Source: Streptomyces sp. NBC_00344 (GTDB taxonomy: Bacteria; Actinomycetota; Actinomycetes; Streptomycetales; Streptomycetaceae). From it: a stretch of 64,000 nucleotides of DNA. A program made the position numbers and the translations under genes. The stretch covers positions 496,001 through 560,000 of the forward strand of contig NZ_CP107996.1 of assembly GCF_036088315.1 (NCBI RefSeq), written 5' to 3'. Below are positions 1 to 9,819 of this stretch, in pieces (the stretch's first letter is position 1; each line of letters opens with the position of its first letter). The notes under the pieces are model-generated. The model was not told the origin of the DNA. It was given only the letters and a program-made list of their open reading frames with translations, and did no database searches.

Positions 1-1
1 A

Positions 2-985
2 CCCGCGCTCGGCGCGGGCAACACCTTTGTGCTCAAGCCCAGCGAGCTGACCCCCCATACCGCCATCATCCTGATGCGGCTGCTGGCGGAAGCAGGCCTG
101 CCGGGCGGGGTCGCGAACCTCGTCCTGGGAGCGGGGCCGACCGCCGGGGCGCCGCTGAGTGAGGACCCGCGGGTCGACATGGTCTCGTTCACCGGCGGTC
201 TGGTCACGGGACGCCGCATCATGGCGGCTGCCGCGCCCACGGTGAAGAAGGTCGCCCTTGAGCTGGGCGGCAAGAATCCCAACATCGTCTTCGCCGACGC
301 CGAATACGAGGCGGCCGTCGACTACGCGCTCACCGCGGTGTTCCTGCACTCGGGCCAGGTGTGTTCGGCCGGGGCGCGACTTCTGGTCCAGGACGAGCTG
401 CACGACCGTTTCGTCGACGACGTGGTGGAGCGGGCCCGGGCGATCCCGCTGGGCGGGCCGTTCGACGAGAACGCCCGCACCGGACCGCTGATCTCCGCCG
501 GCCACCGCGACAAGGTCGAGACCTATGTGGCCGCCGGTCTTGCCGAGGGCGCCGTGCTGCGCTGCGGCGGGGCACGCCCCGACGACCCGGCGCTGAGCGA
601 CGGCTTCTACTACCTGCCGACGGTGCTGGACGAGTGCACCCCCGGGATGTCCGTGGTGCGGGACGAGTCGTTCGGCCCGGTGCTCACCGTCGAGCGGTTC
701 CGTGACGAGGACGAGGCCGTCGCCCTCGCCAACGACACGGTCTACGGTCTGTCGGGCGGGGTCTGGTCACAGGATGTCGGCAAGGCCCACCGGGTGGCGT
801 CCCGGATGCGCGCGGGCACCGTATGGATCAACGACTTCCAGCCGTATGTGCCCCAGGCGGAATGGGGCGGGATGAAGCAGTCCGGGTTCGGCCGCGAGCT
901 GGGGCCGGCAGGACTGGCGGAGTACCAGGAAGCCAAACACATCTGGCGCAATCTCTCTCCGAAGCCGCTGAGGTGGTTCGAGTGA
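2..985 (+). CDS. betB: Betaine aldehyde dehydrogenase, 5' end outside the window
   Basis: NAD(P)-dependent oxidation of betaine aldehyde to glycine betaine, the second step of choline-to-betaine conversion in the cytoplasm. The frame is already open at base 2 and reads the usual ALDH segment GNTFVLKPSEL, so about 170 N-terminal residues lie upstream of the window. The general-base Glu in LELGGKN (codon 260-262) and the catalytic Cys in GQVCSAG (codon 362-364) are both present. The C-terminal end, IWRNLSPKPLRWFE, is typical of betaine aldehyde dehydrogenases. The stop codon overlaps the GTG of the next gene (GTGA), and a choline oxidase follows, which supports the substrate. Other small aldehydes are possible substrates. 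Confidence 0.85.
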   Translation, partial: PALGAGNTFVLKPSELTPHTAIILMRLLAEAGLPGGVANLVLGAGPTAGAPLSEDPRVDMVSFTGGLVTGRRIMAAAAPTVKKVALELGGKNPNIVFADAEYEAAVDYALTAVFLHSGQVCSAGARLLVQDELHDRFVDDVVERARAIPLGGPFDENARTGPLISAGHRDKVETYVAAGLAEGAVLRCGGARPDDPALSDGFYYLPTVLDECTPGMSVVRDESFGPVLTVERFRDEDEAVALANDTVYGLSGGVWSQDVGKAHRVASRMRAGTVWINDFQPYVPQAEWGGMKQSGFGRELGPAGLAEYQEAKHIWRNLSPKPLRWFE

Positions 986-2556
986 AGAAGGACAGAGCCG
1001 GCAAACCCGATGAAGCAGAGCGGGGCGCGAAGCAGAGCAAGGAGGACGACGACTCGCTCTCGGCGTTCGGTTACAAGCCCGAACTCAAGCGCACACTCGG
1101 TAACTTCCACACCTTCGCCGCCGGGATCAGCTACATCTCCATCCTCACGGGCACCTTCCAGCTGTTCTACTTCGGTGTCAGCTTCGGCGGGCCCGCCTAC
1201 TGGTGGTCCTGGCCGATGGTCTTCATCGGCCAGCTGATGGTCGCCCTCTGCTTCTGCGAGCTGGCTGCCCGCTATCCGGTGGCGGGTTCCGTCTACAACT
1301 GGGCGAAGAAACTCGGCGGGCCGCACATCGGCTGGCTGGGCGGCTGGATGATGCTCACCGCGACCATGGTGTCGCTGGCCGCGGTGGCCCTCGCCTATCA
1401 GGTGACGCTGCCTCAGATCTCCAGCGTGTTCCAGTTCGTGGGGGACGGCAGCGGTTCGACCGACGCCGCGAAGAACGCCGTACTGCTCGGCACGGTGCTG
1501 ATCCTCTTCACCACCCTGGTGAACGCCTTCGGCGTCAAACTGATGGCAAGTATCAACTCCGCCGGTGTGATGATCGAGCTGATCGCGGCTGTCGTACTGA
1601 TCATCCTGCTCGCCGCCCACATCACCCGCGGCCCCTCCGCGATCACCCAGACCTACGGGATCGGCGCGGGCATGCCCCTGGGCTACTTCGGCGCGTTCCT
1701 GACCGCGTCCCTCGCCTCCGCCTACGTGATGTACGGCTTCGACACGGCCTCATCCCTCGGCGAGGAGAGCATGGACCCCAGTCGTAACGCCCCCCGGGCG
1801 ATTCTGCGCGCGCTGTGCTTCTCCTTCCTCCTCGGCGGGCTGATTCTGCTGTTCGCCCTGCTGGCCGTGCCCAATCTGCAGTCCAAGAAGCTGGCGGTGG
1901 ACGGACTGCAGTACGTGGTCCTCTCCACGCTCGGGTCGACCGTCGGCCAGATCGTGCTGTGGTGTGTGGTCATCGCGATCACCGTCTGCGAGCTGGCGGT
2001 GCAGGCGGCCGGTATCCGGCTGGCGTTCGCGATGGCCCGCGACAACTGTCTGCCCGCCTCCTCGCTGCTCGCCAGGGTCAGCCCCCGTTTCAAGACACCG
2101 GTGCTCCCCGCGATCATCATCGGACTGGTGGCCGTCGCGATCCTCGTGGTCAACATCAATCAGCCGCAGATCTTCTCGGTGATCACCAGCATCGCGATCA
2201 TCATGATCTATCTGGCCTATCTGCTGGTCACGGCGCCGATGCTGGTCCGGAGGCTGCGCGGCACCTGGGAGCCGGTCGAGGGCCGGTTCACGCTGGGCAG
2301 GTTCGGCCTTCCCGTCAACATCCTCGCGGTGCTGTGGGGTGCGGCCATGTCCCTCAACCTGGCCTGGCCGCGCCCCGAGGTCTACAACGCGACAGGCCCG
2401 CACCACTGGTATCTGCGCTGGGGGGCGTTCGTCTTCATCGGCATCGTCGCGGGCGGGGGGTTCCTCTACTACTGGTTCGTCCAGCGCAAGCGGACCGGCA
2501 CGCTCGAGGCGCACCGGGCCGTCGTCGCGGACGCGACGCCGCCCACCGTGCCGTGA
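982..2556 (+). CDS. APC-superfamily permease (likely choline or amine uptake)
   Basis: Integral membrane transporter of the amino acid-polyamine-choline superfamily, 524 residues with about 12 hydrophobic segments. The conserved APC segment YGFDTASSLGEESMDP lies mid-protein. The frame is open further upstream, but the GTG at 982 overlaps the stop of betB and gives a normal short hydrophilic N-terminus rich in Lys, Glu and Asp before the first membrane segment near residue 45. The position between betaine aldehyde dehydrogenase and choline oxidase suggests import of choline or a related amine. That substrate is inferred from context only; a general amino-acid permease cannot be excluded. Confidence 0.8.
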   Translation: MKKDRAGKPDEAERGAKQSKEDDDSLSAFGYKPELKRTLGNFHTFAAGISYISILTGTFQLFYFGVSFGGPAYWWSWPMVFIGQLMVALCFCELAARYPVAGSVYNWAKKLGGPHIGWLGGWMMLTATMVSLAAVALAYQVTLPQISSVFQFVGDGSGSTDAAKNAVLLGTVLILFTTLVNAFGVKLMASINSAGVMIELIAAVVLIILLAAHITRGPSAITQTYGIGAGMPLGYFGAFLTASLASAYVMYGFDTASSLGEESMDPSRNAPRAILRALCFSFLLGGLILLFALLAVPNLQSKKLAVDGLQYVVLSTLGSTVGQIVLWCVVIAITVCELAVQAAGIRLAFAMARDNCLPASSLLARVSPRFKTPVLPAIIIGLVAVAILVVNINQPQIFSVITSIAIIMIYLAYLLVTAPMLVRRLRGTWEPVEGRFTLGRFGLPVNILAVLWGAAMSLNLAWPRPEVYNATGPHHWYLRWGAFVFIGIVAGGGFLYYWFVQRKRTGTLEAHRAVVADATPPTVP

Positions 2557-2600
2557 CCGTCCGGCCTCACCCCTCCGAACACCCGGATACAGGAGCAGCG

Positions 2601-4175
2601 ATGTCCGCCCAGAACCCTGTGCAGGAGTACGACTACGTGGTGGTGGGCGGCGGTACCGCGGGCGCCGTCATCGCCTCCCGGCTCACCGAGGACCCCGACG
2701 TCACCGTCTGTGTGCTGGAGGCGGGGCCATCGGACGTCGGTGACGACAACGTTCTGCAACTCGACCGCTGGATGGCGCTGCTCGAGTCCGGTTACGACTG
2801 GGACTATCCCGTGGAGCCGCAGGAGAACGGCAACAGCTTCATGCGGCATGCCCGTGCCAAGGTGCTCGGCGGCTGTTCGTCGCACAACTCCTGCATCGCC
2901 TTCTGGGCACCGGCCGAGGATCTGGACGAGTGGGGCGCTCTGGGGTGTACCGGCTGGAGCGCCACCGACTGCTTCCCGCTGTACCGCCGGCTCGAGACCA
3001 ACGACGCGCCCGGCGACCACCACGGGCGCTCGGGCCCCGTCACGATCCGCAGCGTCCCGCCGAACGACCCGTGCGGTGAGGCGCTGCTGGCCGCATGTGC
3101 GGAGGCCGGTATCCCCACCACGCCGTTCAACACCGGCTCCACCGTGGTCCGCGGGGCACACTGGTTCCAGATCAACGGCCGTGCGGACGGCACTCGTTCG
3201 TCGGCCTCGGTGTCGTATCTGCACCCGGTGCTCAGCCGGAAGAATCTGGAGATCCGAACCGGCCTCCAGGCCAAGCGACTGCTCTTCGACGACAACAAGC
3301 GCTGCACCGGGGTCGAGTATCTGGAACCGGACACGATCCACACCGGCAGCGTCACAGCCGCGCGCGAAGTCATTGTGAGCTGCGGGGCGATCGACTCGCC
3401 CAAACTGCTGATGCTGTCGGGAATCGGGCCGGCCGGGCATCTGCGCGAGTGCGGGGTGGATGTCCGCGTGGACTCCCCCGGCGTCGGCTCGCACCTCCAG
3501 GACCACCCCGAGGGCGTGATCATGTGGGAGGCGAAGCAGCCCATGGTCACGGCCTCCACCCAGTGGTGGGAGATCGGGATCTTCGCCGACACGGTGCCCG
3601 GACTGGACCGGCCCGACCTGATGTTCCACTACGGCTCGGTGCCGTTCGACATGAACACCTACCGGCGCGGCTACCCGACGACGGACAACGCGTTCTGTCT
3701 CACTCCGAACGTCACCAGGGCGCGCTCGATGGGCACGGTGCGGCTGCGTACCCGCGACTTCCGCGACAAGCCCAGGGTCGACCCGCGCTACTTCACCGAC
3801 GCCCACGACATCCGCGTGATGACCTACGGGCTGCGGCTCGCCCGGGAGATCGCCGGACAGGCCTCGTTGTCCGGGTGGACCGGCGCCGAGCTCGCACCGG
3901 GGCCGGACGCCCAGTCCGACGACGAGCTCTTCGCCTACATCCGTGAGACGCACAACACCGTCTACCACCCGGCGGGAACCGTGCGGATGGGAGCCGCGGC
4001 CGACGAGGACTCCCCGCTCGACCCCCAGCTGCGGGTGAAGGGCGTACGCGGACTCCGGGTCGCCGATGCTTCCGTGATGCCCTTCCTTCCCGCCGTGAAT
4101 CCGTGCATCACGACGATGATGATCGGCGAGAAGTGTGCCGACATGATCAAGGCGGACCGGCCGGGCGGGAACTGA
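2601..4175 (+). CDS. codA: Choline oxidase-like GMC flavoprotein
   Basis: Oxidises choline to betaine aldehyde, and probably on to betaine, using FAD and O2. The protein has 524 residues with an N-terminal FAD-binding fold ([15 protein letters not shown] near residues 14-28). It matches what I remember of Arthrobacter choline oxidase almost segment by segment. His95 in GGCSSHNSC sits where the covalent FAD linkage is in that enzyme (His99), and Ser97 corresponds to Ser101. His456 ([11 protein letters not shown]) and Asn500 (AVNPCI) correspond to catalytic His466 and Asn510. The start at 2601 follows AGGAGCAGCG. The gene lies 44 bp after the permease. A membrane-type choline dehydrogenase is less likely given the choline-oxidase segments [11 protein letters not shown] and [10 protein letters not shown]. 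Confidence 0.82.
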   Translation: MSAQNPVQEYDYVVVGGGTAGAVIASRLTEDPDVTVCVLEAGPSDVGDDNVLQLDRWMALLESGYDWDYPVEPQENGNSFMRHARAKVLGGCSSHNSCIAFWAPAEDLDEWGALGCTGWSATDCFPLYRRLETNDAPGDHHGRSGPVTIRSVPPNDPCGEALLAACAEAGIPTTPFNTGSTVVRGAHWFQINGRADGTRSSASVSYLHPVLSRKNLEIRTGLQAKRLLFDDNKRCTGVEYLEPDTIHTGSVTAAREVIVSCGAIDSPKLLMLSGIGPAGHLRECGVDVRVDSPGVGSHLQDHPEGVIMWEAKQPMVTASTQWWEIGIFADTVPGLDRPDLMFHYGSVPFDMNTYRRGYPTTDNAFCLTPNVTRARSMGTVRLRTRDFRDKPRVDPRYFTDAHDIRVMTYGLRLAREIAGQASLSGWTGAELAPGPDAQSDDELFAYIRETHNTVYHPAGTVRMGAAADEDSPLDPQLRVKGVRGLRVADASVMPFLPAVNPCITTMMIGEKCADMIKADRPGGN

Positions 4176-4186
4176 CGACGGCCGCC

Positions 4187-4202
4187 GCAACCTGTTCGCA
4201 AC
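4187..4202 (+). promoter_or_regulatory. GCAACC-N4-CGCAAC box before the ExaC-type dehydrogenase
   Basis: Two GCAAC elements exactly 11 bp apart lie 86 bp before the ATG of the aldehyde dehydrogenase, in the gap after codA. The same box with the same spacing lies before the DUF779 gene at 42721. Similarity continues 3' of the box (CGCAAC-ST-CSC in both copies). I read it as a binding site or promoter element for a shared activator; the factor is unknown. Confidence 0.5.
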
Positions 4203-4272
4203 CTCCCGGTTCCTAGCCTCTGCCAGGGCGTCGTCCGACGGTGGGCGGCGCGGATTCCGGGAGGCCACACAG

Positions 4273-5792
<1,520 letters not shown>

Positions 5793-5796
<4 letters not shown>

Positions 5797-6030
5797 AGCC
5801 TCAAGTCGGGTGCCGGGGCGTCGTCGTCGATGTGGTCGAACCGGCTCGCGTCGAAGATGACGCGGCCGTCGGCGGCGTACAGCTTTGTCGGGGAACGGGG
5901 CGATGAACCCGCGGTCGTTGTCGTGGAAGTCCTGCCGGTCGTCCATGTCGTACCGGGCCACGGCCGCACGGTTCGCTTCGGCGGAGGCGGGCGTCGCGCC
6001 CTTGGGTGTGCAGGCCAACGGCCCGCACGA
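5793..6030 (-). pseudogene. Remnant of an alkylsulfatase (metallo-beta-lactamase fold) gene
   Basis: Reading leftward, one frame gives ATPASAEANRAAVARYDMDD followed by QDFHDNDRGFIAPFPDK. A one-base shift then continues as LYAADGRVIFDASRFDHI and stops at 5793-5795, against the end of the ALDH gene. This order matches the N-terminus of linear primary-alkylsulfatases of the SdsA1/YjcS type (DF.DA.RGFIA...ADGRVVWD). Only about 75 residues of a roughly 600-residue enzyme survive, without the metal-binding HxHxDH part, so the gene is dead. The rest of the 5797-6333 interval holds no intact gene. Confidence 0.55.
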
Positions 6031-6333
6031 CAGTCACAGGCGAGCGCCCGGACCTCGCCGACCGCCTCATCGAGATCGGCACGGCTCTCCTGATGACGGA
6101 CGGGACGGGCGCCGCCGCCCAGTCACCGAAGCTCCGGCGCCATGACGGCGAGCCGAACGTGGACGCGGCCTCGTCGAACCAGCCCCGGGGCACCGAGCGG
6201 CGTTGCCAGCAACACGGGATGTGACCTCCAGGCGGATTCGGCACTCCCGGTAGCGTGTCCATCTGCCGCATGGGGTGTCATGTGTCCGGCCGGCCCATGC
6301 GGAGGACATTCGGCGGAGAGCGATGAGGGTGCA

Positions 6334-6738
6334 ATGAGTGAACTGACGAAGCCCGAGGTCGACGTTCCGAAGGGGGACGCGCCTACCGAGTTGACCATCC
6401 GGGACCTGGTCGTCGGGCACGGCGCCGAAGTGAAGCCGGGCATGGTGGTCAGGGTCCACTACGTCGGGGTGGCCTTCGAGTCCGGGAAGGAGTTCGATGC
6501 CTCCTGGGACCGGGGCCAGCCGTTCAAGTTTGCCCTGGGCAGTGGCAGAGTCATCAAGGGCTGGGACCGGGGGGTGAAGGGGATGAAGGTCGGCGGTCGA
6601 CGCGAGATCATCATTCCCCCACGTCTCGGCTACGGCAATCAGTCGCCATCACCGTTGATCCCTGCGGGCTCGACCCTCCTCTTCGTGGTGGACCTGCTGG
6701 CCTCGTATTCCAGCGCAGCCGGGTGGAGCAACGCCTAG
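6334..6738 (+). CDS. FKBP-type peptidyl-prolyl cis-trans isomerase
   Basis: Cytoplasmic prolyl isomerase of the FKBP family, 134 residues, a single FKBP domain and no signal peptide. The family core is clear: VRVHYVGVAFESGKEFDASW, then PFKFALGSGRVIKGWD (GXGXVIXGWDXG motif), MKVGGRREIIIPP, LGYGNQSPS and IPAGSTLLFVVDLL at the end. The frame is open further upstream, but the ATG at 6334 follows GGAGAGCGATGAGG and gives the usual short acidic N-terminus. It stands alone between the alkylsulfatase remnant and a convergent LacI gene. Confidence 0.9.
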   Translation: MSELTKPEVDVPKGDAPTELTIRDLVVGHGAEVKPGMVVRVHYVGVAFESGKEFDASWDRGQPFKFALGSGRVIKGWDRGVKGMKVGGRREIIIPPRLGYGNQSPSPLIPAGSTLLFVVDLLASYSSAAGWSNA

Positions 6739-6870
6739 CGCCCCCGCGCACGACTGTGGCACAGACGGCGTCTGGCGCTTCGTGGACGGCTTAGCTGTCC
6801 CGGGGCATTTTCGAGCCAAGGCGCGGGCACCGGCCAGGGACTCCCTCGTGAAGTGCCTGCGGGCCTCCCC

Positions 6871-7908
6871 TCAGCAGGCCCGTGCGGTGGACTCCCGCAC
6901 GATCAGCTGGGGAGAGACCACCGTGGGCACCGGCGCGATCTCTTCCTCGCCGAGCTGCTGGAGAAGACTCAGAGCGGCGACCCGGCCGAGCCGCTCCAGG
7001 TCCTGCCTGATGGTGGTCAGACGTGGATACATGAGCTGACCGACGGGCAGGTCGTCGTGGCCGATGACGGACAGATCGCCGGGGACGTCCAGGCCCGCGC
7101 GACGGGCCGCGGAGATTCCCGCGAGCGCCATCATGTCGTTGGCGAAGACGATCGCGGTAGGGGCGTTGTCGGCCCGCAGGGCCTGCTCGACGACCTGGCC
7201 CGTGGTGCGGGCCGCGAAGTCCGAGGTCAGCATGTGGCTGGCCAGCAGACCGTGGCACTCCAGCGTCTCGGTGAAGACCAGCCGGCGATGGCCGGTGTGC
7301 ACACGGTCCTCGGGCCCTGCGACGTAGGCGACACGCCGGTGACCGAGCGCCACCAGGTGATCGACCGCGTCCTTCATGCCCTGGTCCTGGTCGGCAGCCT
7401 GCACCGTGGGAATCGGGTCCTGCTCCCACGGCGTGCCGACCAGGACGGCGGGCAGCCGCAGACCGCGCAGCAGGGAGAACCGGTGGTCGTTGATGCGGCT
7501 CTCGGTGAGGATCACCCCGTCGACGCGCCGCTCGTCGGCCAGCCGCCGGTAGGCGCGTTCCTCGGCCGCGGGGTGCTCACCGACGATGTGCAGGAGAAGC
7601 CCGTAGTCGCGTGGCGCGAGTTCGCTCTCGATGCCCGCGATCAGCAACGCGAAGTGCGGGTCGGTGTTGAGGACGTCCGGGGCGCGGCTCGCGACCATGC
7701 CGATGGCCCGCGTCTTCGCGCCCCGCAGGGCGACGGCCGCAGCCGACGGGGACCACTTCAGCTGGCTGACAGCCCAGAGCACCCGTTCGCGGGTGGGCTC
7801 GGGGAACGATCCCTTGCCGTTGACGATCTTCGAGACGGCGGAGACCGAGACACCTGCCAGCGCCGCGACATCGCTGATCGTCGTCCGGTTGCTCTTGCGC
7901 TGGGCCAC
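6871..7908 (-). CDS. LacI-family transcriptional regulator of the first sugar locus
   Basis: DNA-binding repressor of 345 residues. The N-terminal helix-turn-helix reads TISDVAALAGVSVSAVSKIV, followed by a LacI hinge (SPSAAAVALRG) and a periplasmic-binding-protein-like sensor ending in the dimer region. I chose the GTG at 7908 because AAGGACGAAA lies just before it. Another GTG at 7950 overlaps the stop of the preceding permease gene and would add 14 residues. It is the last gene of the SBP-permease-permease run and probably answers to the imported sugar, controlling this operon and the divergent hydrolase genes. Confidence 0.88.
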   Translation of the reverse strand: MAQRKSNRTTISDVAALAGVSVSAVSKIVNGKGSFPEPTRERVLWAVSQLKWSPSAAAVALRGAKTRAIGMVASRAPDVLNTDPHFALLIAGIESELAPRDYGLLLHIVGEHPAAEERAYRRLADERRVDGVILTESRINDHRFSLLRGLRLPAVLVGTPWEQDPIPTVQAADQDQGMKDAVDHLVALGHRRVAYVAGPEDRVHTGHRRLVFTETLECHGLLASHMLTSDFAARTTGQVVEQALRADNAPTAIVFANDMMALAGISAARRAGLDVPGDLSVIGHDDLPVGQLMYPRLTTIRQDLERLGRVAALSLLQQLGEEEIAPVPTVVSPQLIVRESTARAC

Positions 7909-7949
7909 TTTCGTCCTTGTCGCCGCGAGCGGCGAGTGCCCCTTCCTCA

Positions 7950-8807
7950 CTAGAGCTTTACCGCGCCGCCCATCAGGGCCCCCTCCATACGCCGCTGCAG
8001 AACGGAGTACACGGCATACACAGGAATGAGAGTGACCACGGTACCAGCCGAGAGCACCCCGAAATCGGTGGACAGCGAGGAACGGAGCGTCGGTACCGCG
8101 ACCTGGATGGTGCGTTGGGCCTGGTCCGGCCCGATGATCACGAGTGAGTAGAGGTATTCGTTCCAGAAGGCCAGAAAGCTCAGGATGAGCACGGTGACGA
8201 TGCCCGGGACCACCATGGGCAGATATATACGGATCAGGACCGTCCAGTTGCCCGCACCGTCCATCCGGGCGGCTTCCTCGACCTCGTCGGGCACGGTGCG
8301 CATGAACTGGGTCAGCAGCACCACCGCCAGCGGAAGCGAGGTGGCGGGCAGGAACAGGATGATGAAGGTACGCGTGTGGAAGAGGCCCAGTTGCGCGGCG
8401 AGAAGAAAGGTGGGGACGAGGGCTGCGAAGGTGGGGATCAGGAAGCCGAGCGAGAAGGCCCGCTCGATGGCGGTGGCGACCCGCCCTTTGGCGCGGGCCA
8501 GCGCATAGGAGGCGGGAACCGCCAGGATCAGTACGACGGCCAGCGAACACAGCGTGACGATGAGCGAGTTGAGGATGGCCAGATCCAGGCGTGCGTCATG
8601 GATCGAGGTGGAGAACTTGGTGAGGGACAGCGAGTCGGGCAGTCCGAGCGGATCCGAGAAGATCTCGTCGTTGTTCTTGAAGGAGGACACCAACAGGTAG
8701 TAGAGGGGCAGCACCAGCACCAGGGCGTAGCCCCAGGCACCCAGGTAGGCGGCGATGCGCCCGGCACCGGGTAGGCGGCGGGTTCGGCTCACGGGGTGAC
8801 GGGCCAT
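7950..8807 (-). CDS. Sugar ABC transporter permease, MalG type
   Basis: Inner-membrane subunit of a CUT1-type sugar importer, 285 residues with six predicted membrane helices. The ATPase-contact loop EEAARMDGAGNW (EAA motif) lies in the C-terminal half. AAAGGACC precedes the ATG at 8807. It pairs with the MalF-type permease upstream (71 bp gap). No ATPase gene occurs in this locus, as is common in Streptomyces, where the shared MsiK ATPase serves many CUT1 importers. The sugar is not identifiable from the permease. Confidence 0.88.
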   Translation of the reverse strand: MARHPVSRTRRLPGAGRIAAYLGAWGYALVLVLPLYYLLVSSFKNNDEIFSDPLGLPDSLSLTKFSTSIHDARLDLAILNSLIVTLCSLAVVLILAVPASYALARAKGRVATAIERAFSLGFLIPTFAALVPTFLLAAQLGLFHTRTFIILFLPATSLPLAVVLLTQFMRTVPDEVEEAARMDGAGNWTVLIRIYLPMVVPGIVTVLILSFLAFWNEYLYSLVIIGPDQAQRTIQVAVPTLRSSLSTDFGVLSAGTVVTLIPVYAVYSVLQRRMEGALMGGAVKL

Positions 8808-8878
8808 GACGTTAGGTCCTTTCCAGGGGGCGGTCTCGGCGGTAATCGGATACGGGCGGGGTGCCGGCCCGCGCGGCG

Positions 8879-9808
8879 TCAGTAGGGCTGGCGGAAGAGC
8901 CGGCGGATGACGAGCATGCCGACCAGCCCGACCGCGAAGAGAAGCACTCCCGCAGCCTGGCTGTAGCCCAGGTCGGACTGGACGAACGCCTTCTGGTAGA
9001 CGAGGAAGGAGAGGTTGGTGGAGCTGTTGCCGGGGCCGCCCTGGGTGAGCAGCAGCACGTTCTGGGCGGAGGTGAACAGCGTCCACAGGAACTGCAGCAT
9101 CACCGTTATGCCGACGTATTCACGCACCATCGGGAAGGCGATCCGCCACATGCGCCGGAAGTGTCCGGCACCATCGATCTCGGCGGCCTCGTACACGGAG
9201 GTGGGCAGGGCGTCCAGGCGGGCGGCGTAGAGGGTGGCGGTATAGCCGATGCCACTCCAGATGTCGATGGCGATGATGCAGCCGAACGCGGTGGAGGTGT
9301 CGGCGATCCAGGCGTGCTGAAGGGAACCGAGGCCGATACCGGACAGCAGCTTGTTGATCATGCCGTTGGGCGCGAACATGCCCCAGAAGATCATGGCCTT
9401 GGCGGAGGCGGAGATCAGCGCCGGGGTGAAGACGATGACCTTCAGGACCCGGTAGCCGCGCGGCTTCGTGGAGATGAAGTAGCCCAGCATGAACGCCCCG
9501 ACGATCATCACGGGGACGGCGATGACCAGTTGGACGGCGCTGTTGAGAGCCGAGTCCCAGAACAGGGTGTCGCTCAGGACCGCTCGGTAGTTGTCCAGTC
9601 CGGCGAAGCCGACCTCGGCGAGCATGCCGGGCCAGCGCAGGACCGAGATCACGAAGATCGCACCGATCGGGCCGACCATGAAGACGGCGTACCAGAGGAG
9701 GGCCGGCACGGCCATCACGGTGGTGCGAGGTGTACGCCTCGATGGGCGGACCGCGCCGGGGGCGGGCGCGGGTGTAGTGGTGGTGGACATCGTTGTCGTG
9801 GCCATCAT
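8879..9808 (-). CDS. Sugar ABC transporter permease, MalF type
   Basis: Inner-membrane subunit of the same importer, about 309 residues with six membrane helices and the EAA loop YEAAEIDGAGHFRRMWRIAFP. Two adjacent ATG codons (9808 and 9805) follow GGAAGGG; either could be used. It starts 11 bp after the binding-protein gene ends, so the two are translated from one message. Confidence 0.88.
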   Translation of the reverse strand: MMATTTMSTTTTPAPAPGAVRPSRRTPRTTVMAVPALLWYAVFMVGPIGAIFVISVLRWPGMLAEVGFAGLDNYRAVLSDTLFWDSALNSAVQLVIAVPVMIVGAFMLGYFISTKPRGYRVLKVIVFTPALISASAKAMIFWGMFAPNGMINKLLSGIGLGSLQHAWIADTSTAFGCIIAIDIWSGIGYTATLYAARLDALPTSVYEAAEIDGAGHFRRMWRIAFPMVREYVGITVMLQFLWTLFTSAQNVLLLTQGGPGNSSTNLSFLVYQKAFVQSDLGYSQAAGVLLFAVGLVGMLVIRRLFRQPY

Positions 9809-9819
9809 GACCCTTCCGG

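Noticed and set aside
2469..4268. Long open frame (599 codons) on the minus strand opposite codA
   Set aside because: It mirrors the third-position GC bias of the real gene, has no motif, start site or family pattern, and codA is certain on the other strand. The same applies to other long antisense frames such as 742-1620, 1750-2514 and 40991-43081.
6006..6224. Plus-strand frame with a TetR-like stretch (DLADRLIEIGTALLMTDG)
   Set aside because: The resemblance is short, the helix-turn-helix that should follow is missing, and the region overlaps the decayed sulfatase gene. At most it is a remnant.
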